A stretch of 64,000 nucleotides of DNA, taken from Microbacterium terregens. Lineage in GTDB: Bacteria; Actinomycetota; Actinomycetes; Actinomycetales; Microbacteriaceae. The DNA is taken from NCBI RefSeq assembly GCF_039534975.1, contig NZ_BAAAWH010000001.1, forward strand, positions 1,178,001 through 1,242,000, in the 5' to 3' direction. Shown here one piece after another: positions 52,486 through 61,696 of this stretch. Position 1 is the first letter of the stretch. Every line of letters begins with the position of its first letter. A program made the position numbers and the translations under genes. The notes under the pieces are model-generated. The model worked only from the letters and a program-made list of their open reading frames with translations. It was not told the DNA's origin and did not search any database.

Positions 52486-53601
52486 ATGCCGATCGATCAG
52501 CACGGCGACACCACTCTGCAGGACATTTCGATCCGGAGCCTGCCCAAGATCTCGCTGCACGACCATCTGGACGGCGGCGTGCGCCCGCAGACGATTCTCG
52601 AGCTGGGGGATGCCGTCGGCCTCGAACTGCCCGAGAGCGACGGCGACGCGCTCGCCGGGTGGTTCGCCGACAAGAGCGACTCGGGGTCGCTGGTGGAGTA
52701 CCTCAAGACGTTCGACCTGACCACGGCGGTGATGCAGACCGCCGAAGGGCTCACCCGCGTCGCACGCGAGTTCGTCGAGGATCTCGCCGCGGACGGCGTC
52801 ATCTACGGAGAGGTGCGATGGGCGCCCGAGCAGCACCTGACCCGCGGGCTTTCGCTCGAGGAGGTCGTCGAGGCGGTCCAGACCGGCATCGAGGAGGGCG
52901 AGGAGGCCGCGGAGCAGGACGGGCGCGACATCCGCGTCGGCCAGCTCATCACCGCGATGCGCCACACCGATCGCTCGCTCGAGATCGCGGAGTTGGCCGT
53001 CTCGTGGCGCGGCCGAGGGGCGGTCGGGTTCGACATCGCCGGCCCCGAGGAGGGTTTCCTCCCCTCGCGACACAAGGTCGCCTTCGACTACCTGGCCTCG
53101 GAGTTCTTCCCCACGACGGTGCATGCCGGCGAAGCCGCCGGGCTCGATTCGATCCGCTCGGCGATCATCGACGGTCGCGCCGTGCGGCTCGGCCACGGGG
53201 TGCGGATCGCCGAGGACCTCGAGGTCGTCTCGCGCGCCGGTGACGAGGTGCTCGTGCACTTCGGCGACCTCGCGCGGTGGGTGCGGGACCGGGAGATCAC
53301 CCTCGAGCTCTCGCCGTCGTCGAACCTGCAGACCGGCGCGATCCAGCAGTGGGGCGAGGAACTGGCCGACCACCCGTTCGACCTGCTCTACCAGCTCGGC
53401 TTCTCGGTGACCGTGAACGTCGACAACCGCACCATGAGCCGCACATCGCTGACGCGCGAGCTCGCCCTGCTCGCCGAGACGTTCGAGTACGACCTCGACG
53501 ACCTCGAGACCTTCCAGCTCAACGCCGCGGCCGGAGCGTTCCTGCCGATCGAGGAGCGCGAGGAGCTCATCGAGCTGATCGCCGAGGGCTTTGAGCGGTA
53601 G
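52486..53601 (+). CDS. add: adenosine deaminase
   Basis: 371-residue zinc amidohydrolase converting (deoxy)adenosine to (deoxy)inosine. The zinc pair is in SLHDHLDGGVRP (25-36), followed by HAGEAAG (zinc His and catalytic Glu), VRLGHGVRI (catalytic His) and SPSSNLQTGA. The family Asp pair that closes the zinc site is not in its usual SLNTDDP form: the equivalent stretch is TVNVDNRTMSRTSLT, which is the normal variant in actinobacterial Add. The ATG at 52486 follows TAGGAG. Last gene of the nucleoside operon. Confidence 0.94.
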   Translation: MPIDQHGDTTLQDISIRSLPKISLHDHLDGGVRPQTILELGDAVGLELPESDGDALAGWFADKSDSGSLVEYLKTFDLTTAVMQTAEGLTRVAREFVEDLAADGVIYGEVRWAPEQHLTRGLSLEEVVEAVQTGIEEGEEAAEQDGRDIRVGQLITAMRHTDRSLEIAELAVSWRGRGAVGFDIAGPEEGFLPSRHKVAFDYLASEFFPTTVHAGEAAGLDSIRSAIIDGRAVRLGHGVRIAEDLEVVSRAGDEVLVHFGDLARWVRDREITLELSPSSNLQTGAIQQWGEELADHPFDLLYQLGFSVTVNVDNRTMSRTSLTRELALLAETFEYDLDDLETFQLNAAAGAFLPIEEREELIELIAEGFER

Positions 53602-53637
53602 CCCCCGCTCACCGCGGCGCGGCGCCGTCGTCCACCC

Positions 53638-53690
53638 GTGTCCCACTTGTGCAGGGACTCTTCGGCGTGTCGCGTGCCGATGTGGGACAT
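53638..53690. repeat. 53-bp palindromic element, left copy
   Basis: GTGTCCCAC (53638-53646) faces GTGGGACAT (53682-53690), with CGGCGTGTCGCGTGC on the right half. It begins 37 bases after the add stop and ends 105 bases before the DUF559 gene. Confidence 0.85.
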
Positions 53691-53794
53691 CGGCCGCGAG
53701 GGCGCGTCCTCCACAGGCGAGGGGGGCCCCGGCCGGTGTGCACAGCATGTGGCGACCGCGTGTCTCCATGGGTGCGATCGGCTGGGATCGGGGG

Positions 53795-54709
53795 ATGCTG
53801 CGACCAAACCCCCTGCCCCTCGAGCTGTCCCTCCAGCCGTTCACAGTAAGCGCTGCGCGCGACTTCGGCGTCGGCCGCGGACGCCTGGCGGGCGCGGACC
53901 TGGCGCGACCTTTCCACGGCGTGCGCACACCCGACGCCTTCGCCGCCGAGGATCAGGATCCGCTCCTGCTGCTGTGTCTGCAATACGCGCCACGACTGGC
54001 TCCCTGGCAGTTCTTCTGGGGGGAGACGGCGCTCGCGCTCGTCGGGGTGCCGACCCCCCGGTGGCCGCATCGCGTGGGGCTGCACGTGGCGGCACATCGT
54101 CCCGCACGCGAACCGCGCACCGAGGGAGTCATCGGTCATCGGCTCCAAGTGCGGGAACCGGCCATCGTGGTGCTGTCCGGATTGCCGTTGGAGCACCCCG
54201 TGCGCGCGTGGCGACAGGCGGGCAGTCTGTGGGGCCACGACGACCTGGTCGCGGCTGCAGACGCGATCGTCCATCAGGGCTGGGGGACCGTTGACGAACT
54301 CAGAGACGAGATCCGGGTGCTCGGCGGCCGATCGGCGCGGAAGATGCGATCCGCGCTCAACCACGTGCGAAGCGGCGTCGAGTCGCCCGAGGAGACGCGC
54401 CTGCGACTGCTCATCGTGCGTGCCGGTCTCCCTGAACCCGAGGTCAACTGGATCCTGCGGGACGAATACGGCCGGGCGATCGCGCGCCTGGACCTCGCCT
54501 ACCGACGCTGGCGTGTCGCAGTGGAGTATGACGGGCGCGTGCACGCGGAGGACCCCCGGCAGTTCGAGCGCGACGCGGATCGGTGGAGCGAGATCCGCCG
54601 CGCGGGCTGGCGGCACGTTCGCGTCTTGCGGCATCACATGCGAGGTGATCGACCGCGCGCCGTCGCCCTCGTGCGCGAGGCGCTGCACGACGCGGGCTGG
54701 GGTTCCTGA
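53795..54709 (+). CDS. DUF559 nuclease-fold protein
   Basis: 304-residue protein with an N-terminal region of unknown fold (FTVSAARDFGVGRGRLAGADLARPFHGVR near 16-44) and a C-terminal DUF559 domain (about 195-300). The domain has Vsr-like candidate active-site residues: Glu199/200 (ESPEETRLR), Asp233 (ARLDLAY), Glu244-x-Asp246 (AVEYDGRVH) and His250. The layout differs from the AbiEi/DUF559 gene at 34544, so the two are different subfamilies. It is bracketed by two 53-bp palindromes in the same orientation and has no obvious operon partner. The ATG at 53795 has GGGATCGGGG upstream; an ATG at 53768 without a ribosome site is the alternative. Function unknown. Confidence 0.75.
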   Translation: MLRPNPLPLELSLQPFTVSAARDFGVGRGRLAGADLARPFHGVRTPDAFAAEDQDPLLLLCLQYAPRLAPWQFFWGETALALVGVPTPRWPHRVGLHVAAHRPAREPRTEGVIGHRLQVREPAIVVLSGLPLEHPVRAWRQAGSLWGHDDLVAAADAIVHQGWGTVDELRDEIRVLGGRSARKMRSALNHVRSGVESPEETRLRLLIVRAGLPEPEVNWILRDEYGRAIARLDLAYRRWRVAVEYDGRVHAEDPRQFERDADRWSEIRRAGWRHVRVLRHHMRGDRPRAVALVREALHDAGWGS

Positions 54710-54730
54710 GCGGCATCCCGCCGCCTATCC

Positions 54731-54783
54731 GTGTCCCATTTCTGCATGCCGCGCGCGGCGTGTCGCATGCAAAAGTGGGACAC
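54731..54783. repeat. 53-bp palindromic element, right copy
   Basis: GTGTCCCATTTCTGCATGC (54731-54749) pairs almost perfectly with GCATGCAAAAGTGGGACAC (54765-54783); CCGCCT/AGGCGG extends it outward. It starts 21 bases after the DUF559 stop and is the same length and orientation as the left copy, sharing CGGCGTGTCGC. Confidence 0.9.
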
Positions 54784-54812
54784 CAAAGGCGGGGAGGGGG
54801 ATGCCGCGACCG

Positions 54813-55769
54813 TCAGCCGCGCGCGACGCCGGGATGAGTCGCGAGGTACTCCTCGAACGCCTCGCGGCTGGTCCGCGCGGGTGTGAAGCCGAAGTCGCGC
54901 TTGAGCGCATCGTTCGCGAGCACCGGGCGGTGTTGGAGGAAACCGACCTGCTCGGGTCCGTGGACGGTGAGATGCAGCATCCGCCCCATGCGCAGCGCGA
55001 TCCGGAGCAGGCCCGCCGGCACGGTCAGCACGGGCTTGCCCAGTCGGGCGGCGATCTCGCGCACGGTGACCTTGCCGTCACCGGCGACGTTGTAGATCCC
55101 CGGGGGGCCATCGGTGGCGGCGCGGGCCATCGCCGCCGCGATGTCGTCGACCCAGACGAACACGAAGGGCGACTCGGACCCGCGGACCGCGAGCACGCGC
55201 GAGCCGTCCCAGAGGGCGGTGATCTGATTGCGCACCGTGGGGCCGAGGATGGTGCCGATGCGGAAGACCACCTGTTCCAGATCCGGGTGGGACACACGGT
55301 GCTCGGCCAGCATCTCCTCCACGAGCCGCTTGTGCCTGGAGTAGGGGAACGCCTCGCTGCCACGGATCGGGTCCGACTCGCTCAGCCACTCCGGGTTGTC
55401 GGCGTGGTACCCGTACGCCGCTCCCGAAGACGACACCACGATCCGCCGCACGCCGGTCGCGACGCAGGCGTCGAGCACGTGACGCGAACCGTCGACGTCG
55501 ACGCGGTACTCCATCGCCACATCCCGACCCGGGTTGACGATCGCCGCGAGGTGCACCACGACGGTGATCGCGTGCCGCTCCATCAGCAGTGCCAGTCCCG
55601 CCGATCGGGTCACGTCGCAATCGTCGTAGACGACTCCCTCGAGCGGATGCTCCGGCCGCCGCACGTCACCGGCGACGACAAGTTCGACGCCGGGGTGGCT
55701 CACCAGGGCCGCAGCAACGTGTGAACCGAGGAAGCCCGCCCCGCCGGTGACCAGCACCCGTGCCGTCAT
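54813..55769 (-). CDS. NAD-dependent epimerase/dehydratase family protein
   Basis: 318-residue extended SDR. The NAD motif VLVTGGAGFLGSHVAAAL is at 5-22, HLAAIVNPG at about 73, a catalytic Ser region VVSSSGAAYG and Tyr-x3-Lys-like YSRHKRLVEE (with His replacing the usual x) follow. The substrate is unknown; sugar-nucleotide epimerase and steroid-type dehydrogenase relatives share this fold. The ATG at 55769 overlaps the transporter gene's stop as ATGA, making it the last gene of a three-gene unit with the BASS transporter and flavin monooxygenase. Confidence 0.85.
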   Translation of the reverse strand: MTARVLVTGGAGFLGSHVAAALVSHPGVELVVAGDVRRPEHPLEGVVYDDCDVTRSAGLALLMERHAITVVVHLAAIVNPGRDVAMEYRVDVDGSRHVLDACVATGVRRIVVSSSGAAYGYHADNPEWLSESDPIRGSEAFPYSRHKRLVEEMLAEHRVSHPDLEQVVFRIGTILGPTVRNQITALWDGSRVLAVRGSESPFVFVWVDDIAAAMARAATDGPPGIYNVAGDGKVTVREIAARLGKPVLTVPAGLLRIALRMGRMLHLTVHGPEQVGFLQHRPVLANDALKRDFGFTPARTSREAFEEYLATHPGVARG

Positions 55770-56773
55770 GGCGTCGCCCCGGGAGCATGGTCGGTGGCCG
55801 GGTTTCCGGTCGCGGCATCCGATCGCCGCTGCTCGCGACGGCCGTGCCGTGTCGCATCGCCTTTCGGCGTGCCGGTGCGGCGCCGGGTGTGCAGCGCCCA
55901 GAGCGAGGCGACGATCAGCCCCGCGATGATGTCCCAGATGCCCCACCAGCCCGCCACGATGGCCATTCCGCCGAGGCCGCCGAAGAAGGTGAACACGAGC
56001 CCCAGTCCGAGCCCGGCGTTGCGGATGCCGACCTCGAAGGTCATCGCCTTGCGCTCCCGTGTCCCGAGACCACCGACGACCGCCGTCCCGTAGCCGATGG
56101 CGAGGGCGACGGCGTCGTGGATGGCGACCACCACCAGGATCACGCCGAGGAACGCGACGAAGTACGCCCAGTTGCCGGCCAGCGCGGCGACGATGAACCC
56201 GACCAGCGCGAGCAGCGAGAACCACTTGACGAACGGCTGCACCTTCGCCGCGAACGCGGCGAAGCGCGCCCGGATCGCGAGGCCCACGAGGAACGGCAGG
56301 CCGATGATCAGGAAGATGTCCAGCAGCATCTGCCAGGGGTTGAGCTCGACGGCCGTGAGCAGCGTGCGCGCGGTCGGATGCAGCGATCCCCAGAACGCGA
56401 CGCTCAGCGGCAGCGCGACGATGTAGAGCAGGTTGCTGACCGCCGTCATCGAGACGGACAGGGCGACGTTGCCGCCGGATCGATGCGTGAGCACCTGCGA
56501 GATGTTCCCCGGCGGGCAGCAGGCCACGAGGATCATGCCCAGCGCCATCGACGGAGTGACCGGCAGGATCAGGGTCAGGGCGAACGTGACCGCCGGCAGC
56601 ACGATCAGCTGGGCGAGGATCGCGATGATGAAGGGCTTGGGCTTGCGGGCGACGACCTTGAAGTCCTCGACGGAGGTGTCCAGGGCGATCCCGAACATGA
56701 TGAGCCCGAGGACCACGTTCAGGATCAGCAGCGTCCCCGGGGTGAAGTTCAGCACGACGTCGTCGATGTTCAT
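55766..56773 (-). CDS. bile acid:sodium symporter (BASS) family transporter
   Basis: 335-residue membrane protein with nine to ten helices of the BASS/SBF fold: LNVVLGLIMFGIALDTSVEDF, VACCPPGNISQVLTHRSGGNVALSVSMTAVSNL (the broken crossing helix with two Cys-Pro-Pro-Gly residues typical of the family) and TFEVGIRNAGLGLGLVF. A basic C-terminal tail rich in Arg ends the protein. It would carry a sodium-coupled organic acid or steroid-like compound; a substrate shared with the adjacent monooxygenase is plausible. The ATG at 56773 overlaps the monooxygenase stop. Confidence 0.9.
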   Translation of the reverse strand: MNIDDVVLNFTPGTLLILNVVLGLIMFGIALDTSVEDFKVVARKPKPFIIAILAQLIVLPAVTFALTLILPVTPSMALGMILVACCPPGNISQVLTHRSGGNVALSVSMTAVSNLLYIVALPLSVAFWGSLHPTARTLLTAVELNPWQMLLDIFLIIGLPFLVGLAIRARFAAFAAKVQPFVKWFSLLALVGFIVAALAGNWAYFVAFLGVILVVVAIHDAVALAIGYGTAVVGGLGTRERKAMTFEVGIRNAGLGLGLVFTFFGGLGGMAIVAGWWGIWDIIAGLIVASLWALHTRRRTGTPKGDATRHGRREQRRSDAATGNPATDHAPGATP

Positions 56774-58152
56774 GCGGAGGTCCTCTTCCTCGAGCGGCCC
56801 AGCGCGGACGCCGGCCGTCTGCCCAGCCGGCTCTCGCGGCCAGGGGCCTGCGCCGCGGCCCCGCCGCGCAGGAAGCTCCGGGCGGAGCGGACGGCGCGAC
56901 GGTACGCGTCCTTGTTCACGTAGTACGCCATCCGCGCGAGGGCGAGATAGCGGTAGCCACCGGTCAGATCCGGCCACGGCTCCTCGGCCACGCGGCGGCG
57001 GAAGTCCGCCGCACCATCGGGATGCTGCGCGACGGCGGCCAGGTACTCGGCGATCAGCTCGGCCTGCTCGTAGCGGCCCTGCCAGCCGATGCCGGATGCC
57101 TCGATCATGCCCATCACGTACAGCCCGTTGAAGGACGGCGGGAACACGTGCAGGAACAGGTCGGGGGCGGAGCCGCGCCAGTTCAGCTCGGCGCGATCGA
57201 CGAAGGGGTAGTCGAGGGTGTACCCCGTGGCCAGCAGGACGAGGTCGTACTCTCCGCTGGTGCCGTCCCGGAAGTGCACCGTCGCGCCGTCGAAGCGGTC
57301 GATGTCGGGTCGGACGCTCAGATCGCCTTGACCCAGGTGGTTCAGGATCATCGTGTTGACGATCGGATGGGACTCGTACAGCTTGTAGTCGGGTCTGGGG
57401 AAGCCGAAGCGCACCGGGTCGCCGGTGAACGCGCGCAGGACGCGCGTGTCGACGAACTGCTTGATGCGCGCGGGCAGCGGTCGACCTTGATTGAGGGTGT
57501 CCGATGGGCGACCGAACAGGTAGCGCGGCACGAAGTAGTAGCCGCGGCGCACGCTCATATCGACGGATGCCGCGTGGTGGACCGCGTCGACCGCGATGTC
57601 GCAGCCGGAATTGCCCGCGCCGATGATGAGCACCCGCTTGCCGCTCAGCCGGCCGGCGTCCTTGTAGGCACTGGTGTGCAGCAGCTCACCGCTGAACTCG
57701 CCGCGGAAGGACGGGACGTTGGGTTCGGCGAGCGTGCCGTTCGCGAGGATCACACCGTCGTAGCGTTGCGCGATCGATTCCGCGGGGCCTTCGGCACGCA
57801 GCATCCACCCGTTCTCGTCCTTCTCGAGCGAGGTGACCCGGGTATCGAAGCGGAACCGCCCGGTCAGACCGAAGCGGTCCGCGAAGTCGCGGAAGTAGCG
57901 CAGGAGCGAGCGATGGCCGGGGTAGTCGGCGGTGGAGTCCATCGGGAACTCGGTGAACTCGGTCGTGGTGCGCGAAGAGATCAGATGCGCGGACTGGTAC
58001 ATCGTCGAACGAGGGTTCTCGATGTCCCACAGGCCCCCGACGCCGTGCGAGGCCTCGAAGCCGTCGAAGTCGATGCCTGCTTTCGCGAGTGCCCGCGCCG
58101 CGGCCAGTCCCGACGGGCCGGCGCCGATGACGGCATAACGCAGCTCCTGCAT
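56770..58152 (-). CDS. flavin-containing monooxygenase
   Basis: 460-residue FAD/NADPH enzyme of the FMO/Baeyer-Villiger group. FAD motif VIGAGPSGLAAARALAKAG is at 8-26, the FMO-type fingerprint region FRGEFSGELLHTSAYKDAGR near 150-170 and the NADPH motif VLIIGAGNSGCDIAVDAVHH follow; LLATGYTLDYPF is the usual late FMO motif. The C-terminus has an Arg-rich extension (about 430-460). The ATG at 58152 is 47 bases after mtlD, and its stop overlaps the transporter gene. With the transporter and epimerase this is probably a small catabolic unit; the substrate is unknown. Confidence 0.9.
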   Translation of the reverse strand: MQELRYAVIGAGPSGLAAARALAKAGIDFDGFEASHGVGGLWDIENPRSTMYQSAHLISSRTTTEFTEFPMDSTADYPGHRSLLRYFRDFADRFGLTGRFRFDTRVTSLEKDENGWMLRAEGPAESIAQRYDGVILANGTLAEPNVPSFRGEFSGELLHTSAYKDAGRLSGKRVLIIGAGNSGCDIAVDAVHHAASVDMSVRRGYYFVPRYLFGRPSDTLNQGRPLPARIKQFVDTRVLRAFTGDPVRFGFPRPDYKLYESHPIVNTMILNHLGQGDLSVRPDIDRFDGATVHFRDGTSGEYDLVLLATGYTLDYPFVDRAELNWRGSAPDLFLHVFPPSFNGLYVMGMIEASGIGWQGRYEQAELIAEYLAAVAQHPDGAADFRRRVAEEPWPDLTGGYRYLALARMAYYVNKDAYRRAVRSARSFLRGGAAAQAPGRESRLGRRPASALGRSRKRTSA

Positions 58153-58199
58153 CGCACTCCCACACGCGCGGGCTCCGATGCCCACGCAACTTCTCGATG

Positions 58200-59396
58200 C
58201 TAGACCAGCTCCGCCTGTCTCGCCGCGACGATCGCCTCGATCCGGGGAAACAGCGGGTGCCCCGGCTCCAGGCCGGTGACCGAGCCGGTGACGGATGCCG
58301 CATCCTGCTCGCGCAGCATCCGCTGCAGATCGACGGACTGCGCGTCCTCGGCGTCTTCGAACGACAGCGCGGCCGCCATCGCGTCGAGCAGGCCGTCGAC
58401 GGAGAGGCCGCGCTCGGCCGCCTCGGCCGCCGGGCCGACGAAGCGTTCGTGGCGCGACAGCTTGCGCAGCGGCTGTCTGCCGACGCGCCACACCGTGTCG
58501 GGCAGCGCGGGATTACGGAACCGGCGCAGGATCGTGTCCCGGTAGGAGGCGAGCTCAGCGGGGTCGAATTCGTGCTTGGCCGCCAGAAGGGCGGAGGTCT
58601 CTTCGAGTACCGCGGCAACCCGCGCCGAAATGCCCTCGTCCGCCAGCGCCCCCGAGATGGTCTCGGCGCCGGCGAGCGCACCGAAGTACGCCGTGGCGGC
58701 GTGCCCGGTGTTCACCGTGAACAGCTTGCGCTCGATGTAGGGCGCCAGGTCCTCGACGAAATGCGCGCCGGGGATGCTGGGCGGATCGTCGCCGAACGGC
58801 GCACGTTCGATGGCCCACTCGAAGAACGGCTCGACCGTCACGTCCACGCCGGCGCCGGCGGGCTGGCCGGGCACGATCCGGTCGACGGCGGTGTTCGCGA
58901 AGACGGCGCGCCCGGCCAGCGCGTCCCACGCGTCTCCGGCCAGGTCGGCGATCTCGTCGCGGAGCAGATCGGTGGCGTTGATCGCGTTCTCGCACGCCAT
59001 GATCTGCAGCGGGGGGGAGGACGGGTCGCGCAGGGCGAGGCCGGCCACGATGTGCGGCGCGACGAACTTCAGGATCGTGGGGCCGACCGCGGTGGTGACG
59101 ACGTTCGCGCCCGCGATCTCCTCGATCACCTCATCGGGGTGGGTGGCGCTGTTGATCGCCCTGAAGCCGGTGACGACCGTGTCCACAGTTTCTATGGGGC
59201 TCCGCCCCACACCCCCGGCTTGTTGACGCGCGTCCCCCTCGCCGACCTCGTGGACGGTGTACTCCGAGACCGCGTTGATGGCCTCGACCAGCGGTGCCGC
59301 GACATCCGAGAACACCACCTCGTAGCCGCCTTCGTGCAGCAGGAGCCCGACGAAGCCGCGCCCGATGTTGCCGGCGCCGAAGTGGACGGCCTTCAT
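58200..59396 (-). CDS. mtlD: mannitol-1-phosphate 5-dehydrogenase
   Basis: 398-residue NAD-dependent enzyme making fructose 6-phosphate from mannitol 1-phosphate. The Rossmann motif [13 protein letters not shown] is at 5-17, ENAINATD near 150 and the catalytic Lys region [16 protein letters not shown] follow. Residues of about 54-69 are an insertion absent from typical MtlD, encoded by a G+C-rich segment that contains a perfect hairpin (59195-59209). The ATG at 59396 overlaps the mtlF stop by one base. Confidence 0.93.
   Translation of the reverse strand: MKAVHFGAGNIGRGFVGLLLHEGGYEVVFSDVAAPLVEAINAVSEYTVHEVGEGDARQQAGGVGRSPIETVDTVVTGFRAINSATHPDEVIEEIAGANVVTTAVGPTILKFVAPHIVAGLALRDPSSPPLQIMACENAINATDLLRDEIADLAGDAWDALAGRAVFANTAVDRIVPGQPAGAGVDVTVEPFFEWAIERAPFGDDPPSIPGAHFVEDLAPYIERKLFTVNTGHAATAYFGALAGAETISGALADEGISARVAAVLEETSALLAAKHEFDPAELASYRDTILRRFRNPALPDTVWRVGRQPLRKLSRHERFVGPAAEAAERGLSVDGLLDAMAAALSFEDAEDAQSVDLQRMLREQDAASVTGSVTGLEPGHPLFPRIEAIVAARQAELV
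59195..59209. repeat. short palindrome in an in-frame insertion within mtlD
   Basis: TGGGGC-TCC-GCCCCA, followed by CACCCCC. Motifs of this GGGGCTCCGCCCC type recur as dispersed hairpins in high-G+C bacteria. Here it lies in coding sequence and adds the residues [10 protein letters not shown], and part of the preceding QQAG, without breaking the frame. Confidence 0.6.
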
Positions 59397-59833
59397 CAGA
59401 CGCCCGCCGCGGCGACGAGCGAGTACAGCTCTTCGGGCGACTCCGCTCGCTTCAGGTTCTCGACCTCGTCCTCGTCGGAGAAGAGGATCGCGATCTGGGA
59501 GAGGATCTCCAGATGCTCATCGCCCTTGCCGGCGATGCCGACCACGAAGGTCACCGGCTCGCCGCCCCAGTCCACACCCCCGTCGTAGCGGACGACCGAC
59601 AGCGCGGAGCCGAGGATCGTGTGCTTGGTCTCGTTGGTGCCGTGCGGGATCGCGAGTTCGTTGCCCATGTAGGTCGAGACCGTCTCCTCCCGCTGCTGCA
59701 TCGCATCGAAGTAGGCGCTGGTGACCGCACCTGCCGCCTCGAGGATGTCCGCGGCCTCCTTCATCGCCTCTTCGCGGGTTGCGCTGCCGGAGTGGATCCG
59801 GACTTGGCCGAGGCTCAGGACGTCACGTGCCAT
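59396..59833 (-). CDS. mtlF: mannitol-specific PTS enzyme IIA
   Basis: 145-residue PTS EIIA of the mannitol/fructose type, accepting phosphate from HPr at His64 ([13 protein letters not shown]) and passing it to IIB. Family segments [17 protein letters not shown] and [19 protein letters not shown] are present. The ATG at 59833 has AAAGG upstream. The 186 bases to mtlA hold no recognisable gene; the frame is open there but the sequence looks like intergenic. Confidence 0.95.
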   Translation of the reverse strand: MARDVLSLGQVRIHSGSATREEAMKEAADILEAAGAVTSAYFDAMQQREETVSTYMGNELAIPHGTNETKHTILGSALSVVRYDGGVDWGGEPVTFVVGIAGKGDEHLEILSQIAILFSDEDEVENLKRAESPEELYSLVAAAGV

Positions 59834-60019
59834 GGGATTCGCCTTTCGTTGGGGATGCTGCGGGCTTGGGGTTCGTGGTCCGGCTTGCGTGGAGGCTCGG
59901 CTCACCGCCGACGGCGACTCGCCGACGCCGGCCACGGGAGCGGTGCTCATAGATGCCCCTGTGGCGAAGCCGCGGAGCCGGGGACATCACGTCGCCCGAC
60001 CCCGCAGCCGTCTCAGCGC

Positions 60020-61696
60020 CTACTGTCCATCCTTGTGCTGGTCCTGCACCAGGTCTACGACCTCCTCGTATTTCGGCGAGTTCATGAAGTTGTCCACCGA
60101 GACGTGGATCGCATCCGGCGTCTTCTGCCGGGCTCGATCCGTGAGCTGGTTCTGCGTGATGACCAGGTCCGCCGAGGAATCGAGATTCGCGATCGCCTTG
60201 TTCACGACCGTGACACCCTCGATGCCCGCCTTCTTGATCTTGTTGCGCAGCACGCTCGCGCCCATGGCCGACGAACCCATGCCCGCGTCGCAGGCGAACA
60301 CGATGTTCCGGACCTGCTTGGTGGTGAGGATGCCGCCGCTGAGCGCGCCGTCCGTCGCGCGAGCCGTCTCGGCCTCGTCGTAAGCGGCCTCGGCGTCGCG
60401 TTCGGCCTGAGCGTCGTTGCCCGCGCTGGCGCGCAGCCCGGCCAGTGCCGCCGACTCCTTGCCCTTGTTGGCCTCGGTCTGGGCGATGGCCTGGCTGAGG
60501 TCGCCGGCCAGACCGGACTCGAGGTCGCGCTTGCGCGTGGCCCGGAGGATGACCGCCGTGATCAGGAACGTGACCGTCGCGGCCAGCACCACCGAGAGGT
60601 AGACCACCAGCAGGTTGCCGATGCCACCGGCGGCGGGTCCGGCTGCCGCGGCGGTGACCGCGATGATGCTGCCGGGCGCGGCCGGGAACGCCAGGCCTCC
60701 ACCGAGCAGCATGTTGGTGGTGACACCGGTCGCGCCACCGGCGATCAGGGCCAGGATCGTCATCGGCTTGCTCAGCGCATACGGGAAGTAGATCTCGTGG
60801 ATGCCGCCGAAGAACTGGATGATGATCGCGCCGGGTGCCGAGGCCTTGGCCATTCCCACTCCGAAGAAGGAGAAGGCCAGCAGCAGACCCACACCGGGGC
60901 CGGGGTTGGCCTCGATGAGGAACAGGATCGACTTGCCGGTCTCGGCGGCCTGCTCGATGCCGAGGGGCGTGAACACGCCGTGGTTGATGGCGTTGTTCAG
61001 GAACAGCACCTTGGCAGGTTCGACGATGATCGACAGCAGCGGCAGCAGGTTCAGCGACACGAGCCACGCAACGGCGCCGCCCAGCGCGGCGCTGATGCCG
61101 AGCACGGCCGGTCCGAAGACGAAGAAGCCCACGATCGCCAGAAGCATGCCCAGGATGCCGGCCGAGAAGTTGTTGACGAGCATCTCGAATCCGGGCTTGA
61201 TCTTGCCGTCCCAGAGCCGGTCCATCTGCTTGGTGATCCACGCCGCGAGGGGACCCATGATCATCGCGCCGAGGAACATCGGGATGTTCGTGCCGACGAT
61301 CACACCCATCGTGGCGATGGCCGCGACGACACCGCCGCGTTCGCCGTAGACCATGCGACCTGCCGTGTTGGCGATCAGCAGCGGCAGCAGGTAGGTCACC
61401 ATCGGGCCGACCAGTCCCACGTACTGCGGGAAGGTGCTGCCATCGGGCGCCTCGGCGAGCGCCACCATGGCGCCCTCCCAGCCGATGTCGGCTGCGTTCC
61501 CGAAACCGCCGAGCATATCGGCGACCGGATACCACTGGCCGAGCCAGCCCACCGAGATGAAGAGCATCGTGACGAAGCCCCACGCGATGAACGCGGCGAT
61601 GTTCGGCATGATCATGCCGGAGAGGAAAGTGCCGAAGCGCTGGACTCCGATCCTCGCCCTGTTTCCGCCCGATACGGGCGCAGACGTCGTTGTCAT
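60020..61696 (-). CDS. mtlA: mannitol-specific PTS enzyme IIBC
   Basis: 558-residue membrane permease and phosphotransferase for mannitol. The IIC domain (1-345) contains the family motif GGIHEIYFPYALSKP and NNAINHGVFTPLGIEQA; a long Ala/Glu-rich linker (about 390-455) leads to the IIB domain with phosphocysteine Cys469 (VFACDAGMGSSAMGAS). IIA is encoded separately by mtlF. The ATG at 61696 overlaps the ptsI stop. Confidence 0.96.
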   Translation of the reverse strand: MTTTSAPVSGGNRARIGVQRFGTFLSGMIMPNIAAFIAWGFVTMLFISVGWLGQWYPVADMLGGFGNAADIGWEGAMVALAEAPDGSTFPQYVGLVGPMVTYLLPLLIANTAGRMVYGERGGVVAAIATMGVIVGTNIPMFLGAMIMGPLAAWITKQMDRLWDGKIKPGFEMLVNNFSAGILGMLLAIVGFFVFGPAVLGISAALGGAVAWLVSLNLLPLLSIIVEPAKVLFLNNAINHGVFTPLGIEQAAETGKSILFLIEANPGPGVGLLLAFSFFGVGMAKASAPGAIIIQFFGGIHEIYFPYALSKPMTILALIAGGATGVTTNMLLGGGLAFPAAPGSIIAVTAAAAGPAAGGIGNLLVVYLSVVLAATVTFLITAVILRATRKRDLESGLAGDLSQAIAQTEANKGKESAALAGLRASAGNDAQAERDAEAAYDEAETARATDGALSGGILTTKQVRNIVFACDAGMGSSAMGASVLRNKIKKAGIEGVTVVNKAIANLDSSADLVITQNQLTDRARQKTPDAIHVSVDNFMNSPKYEEVVDLVQDQHKDGQ

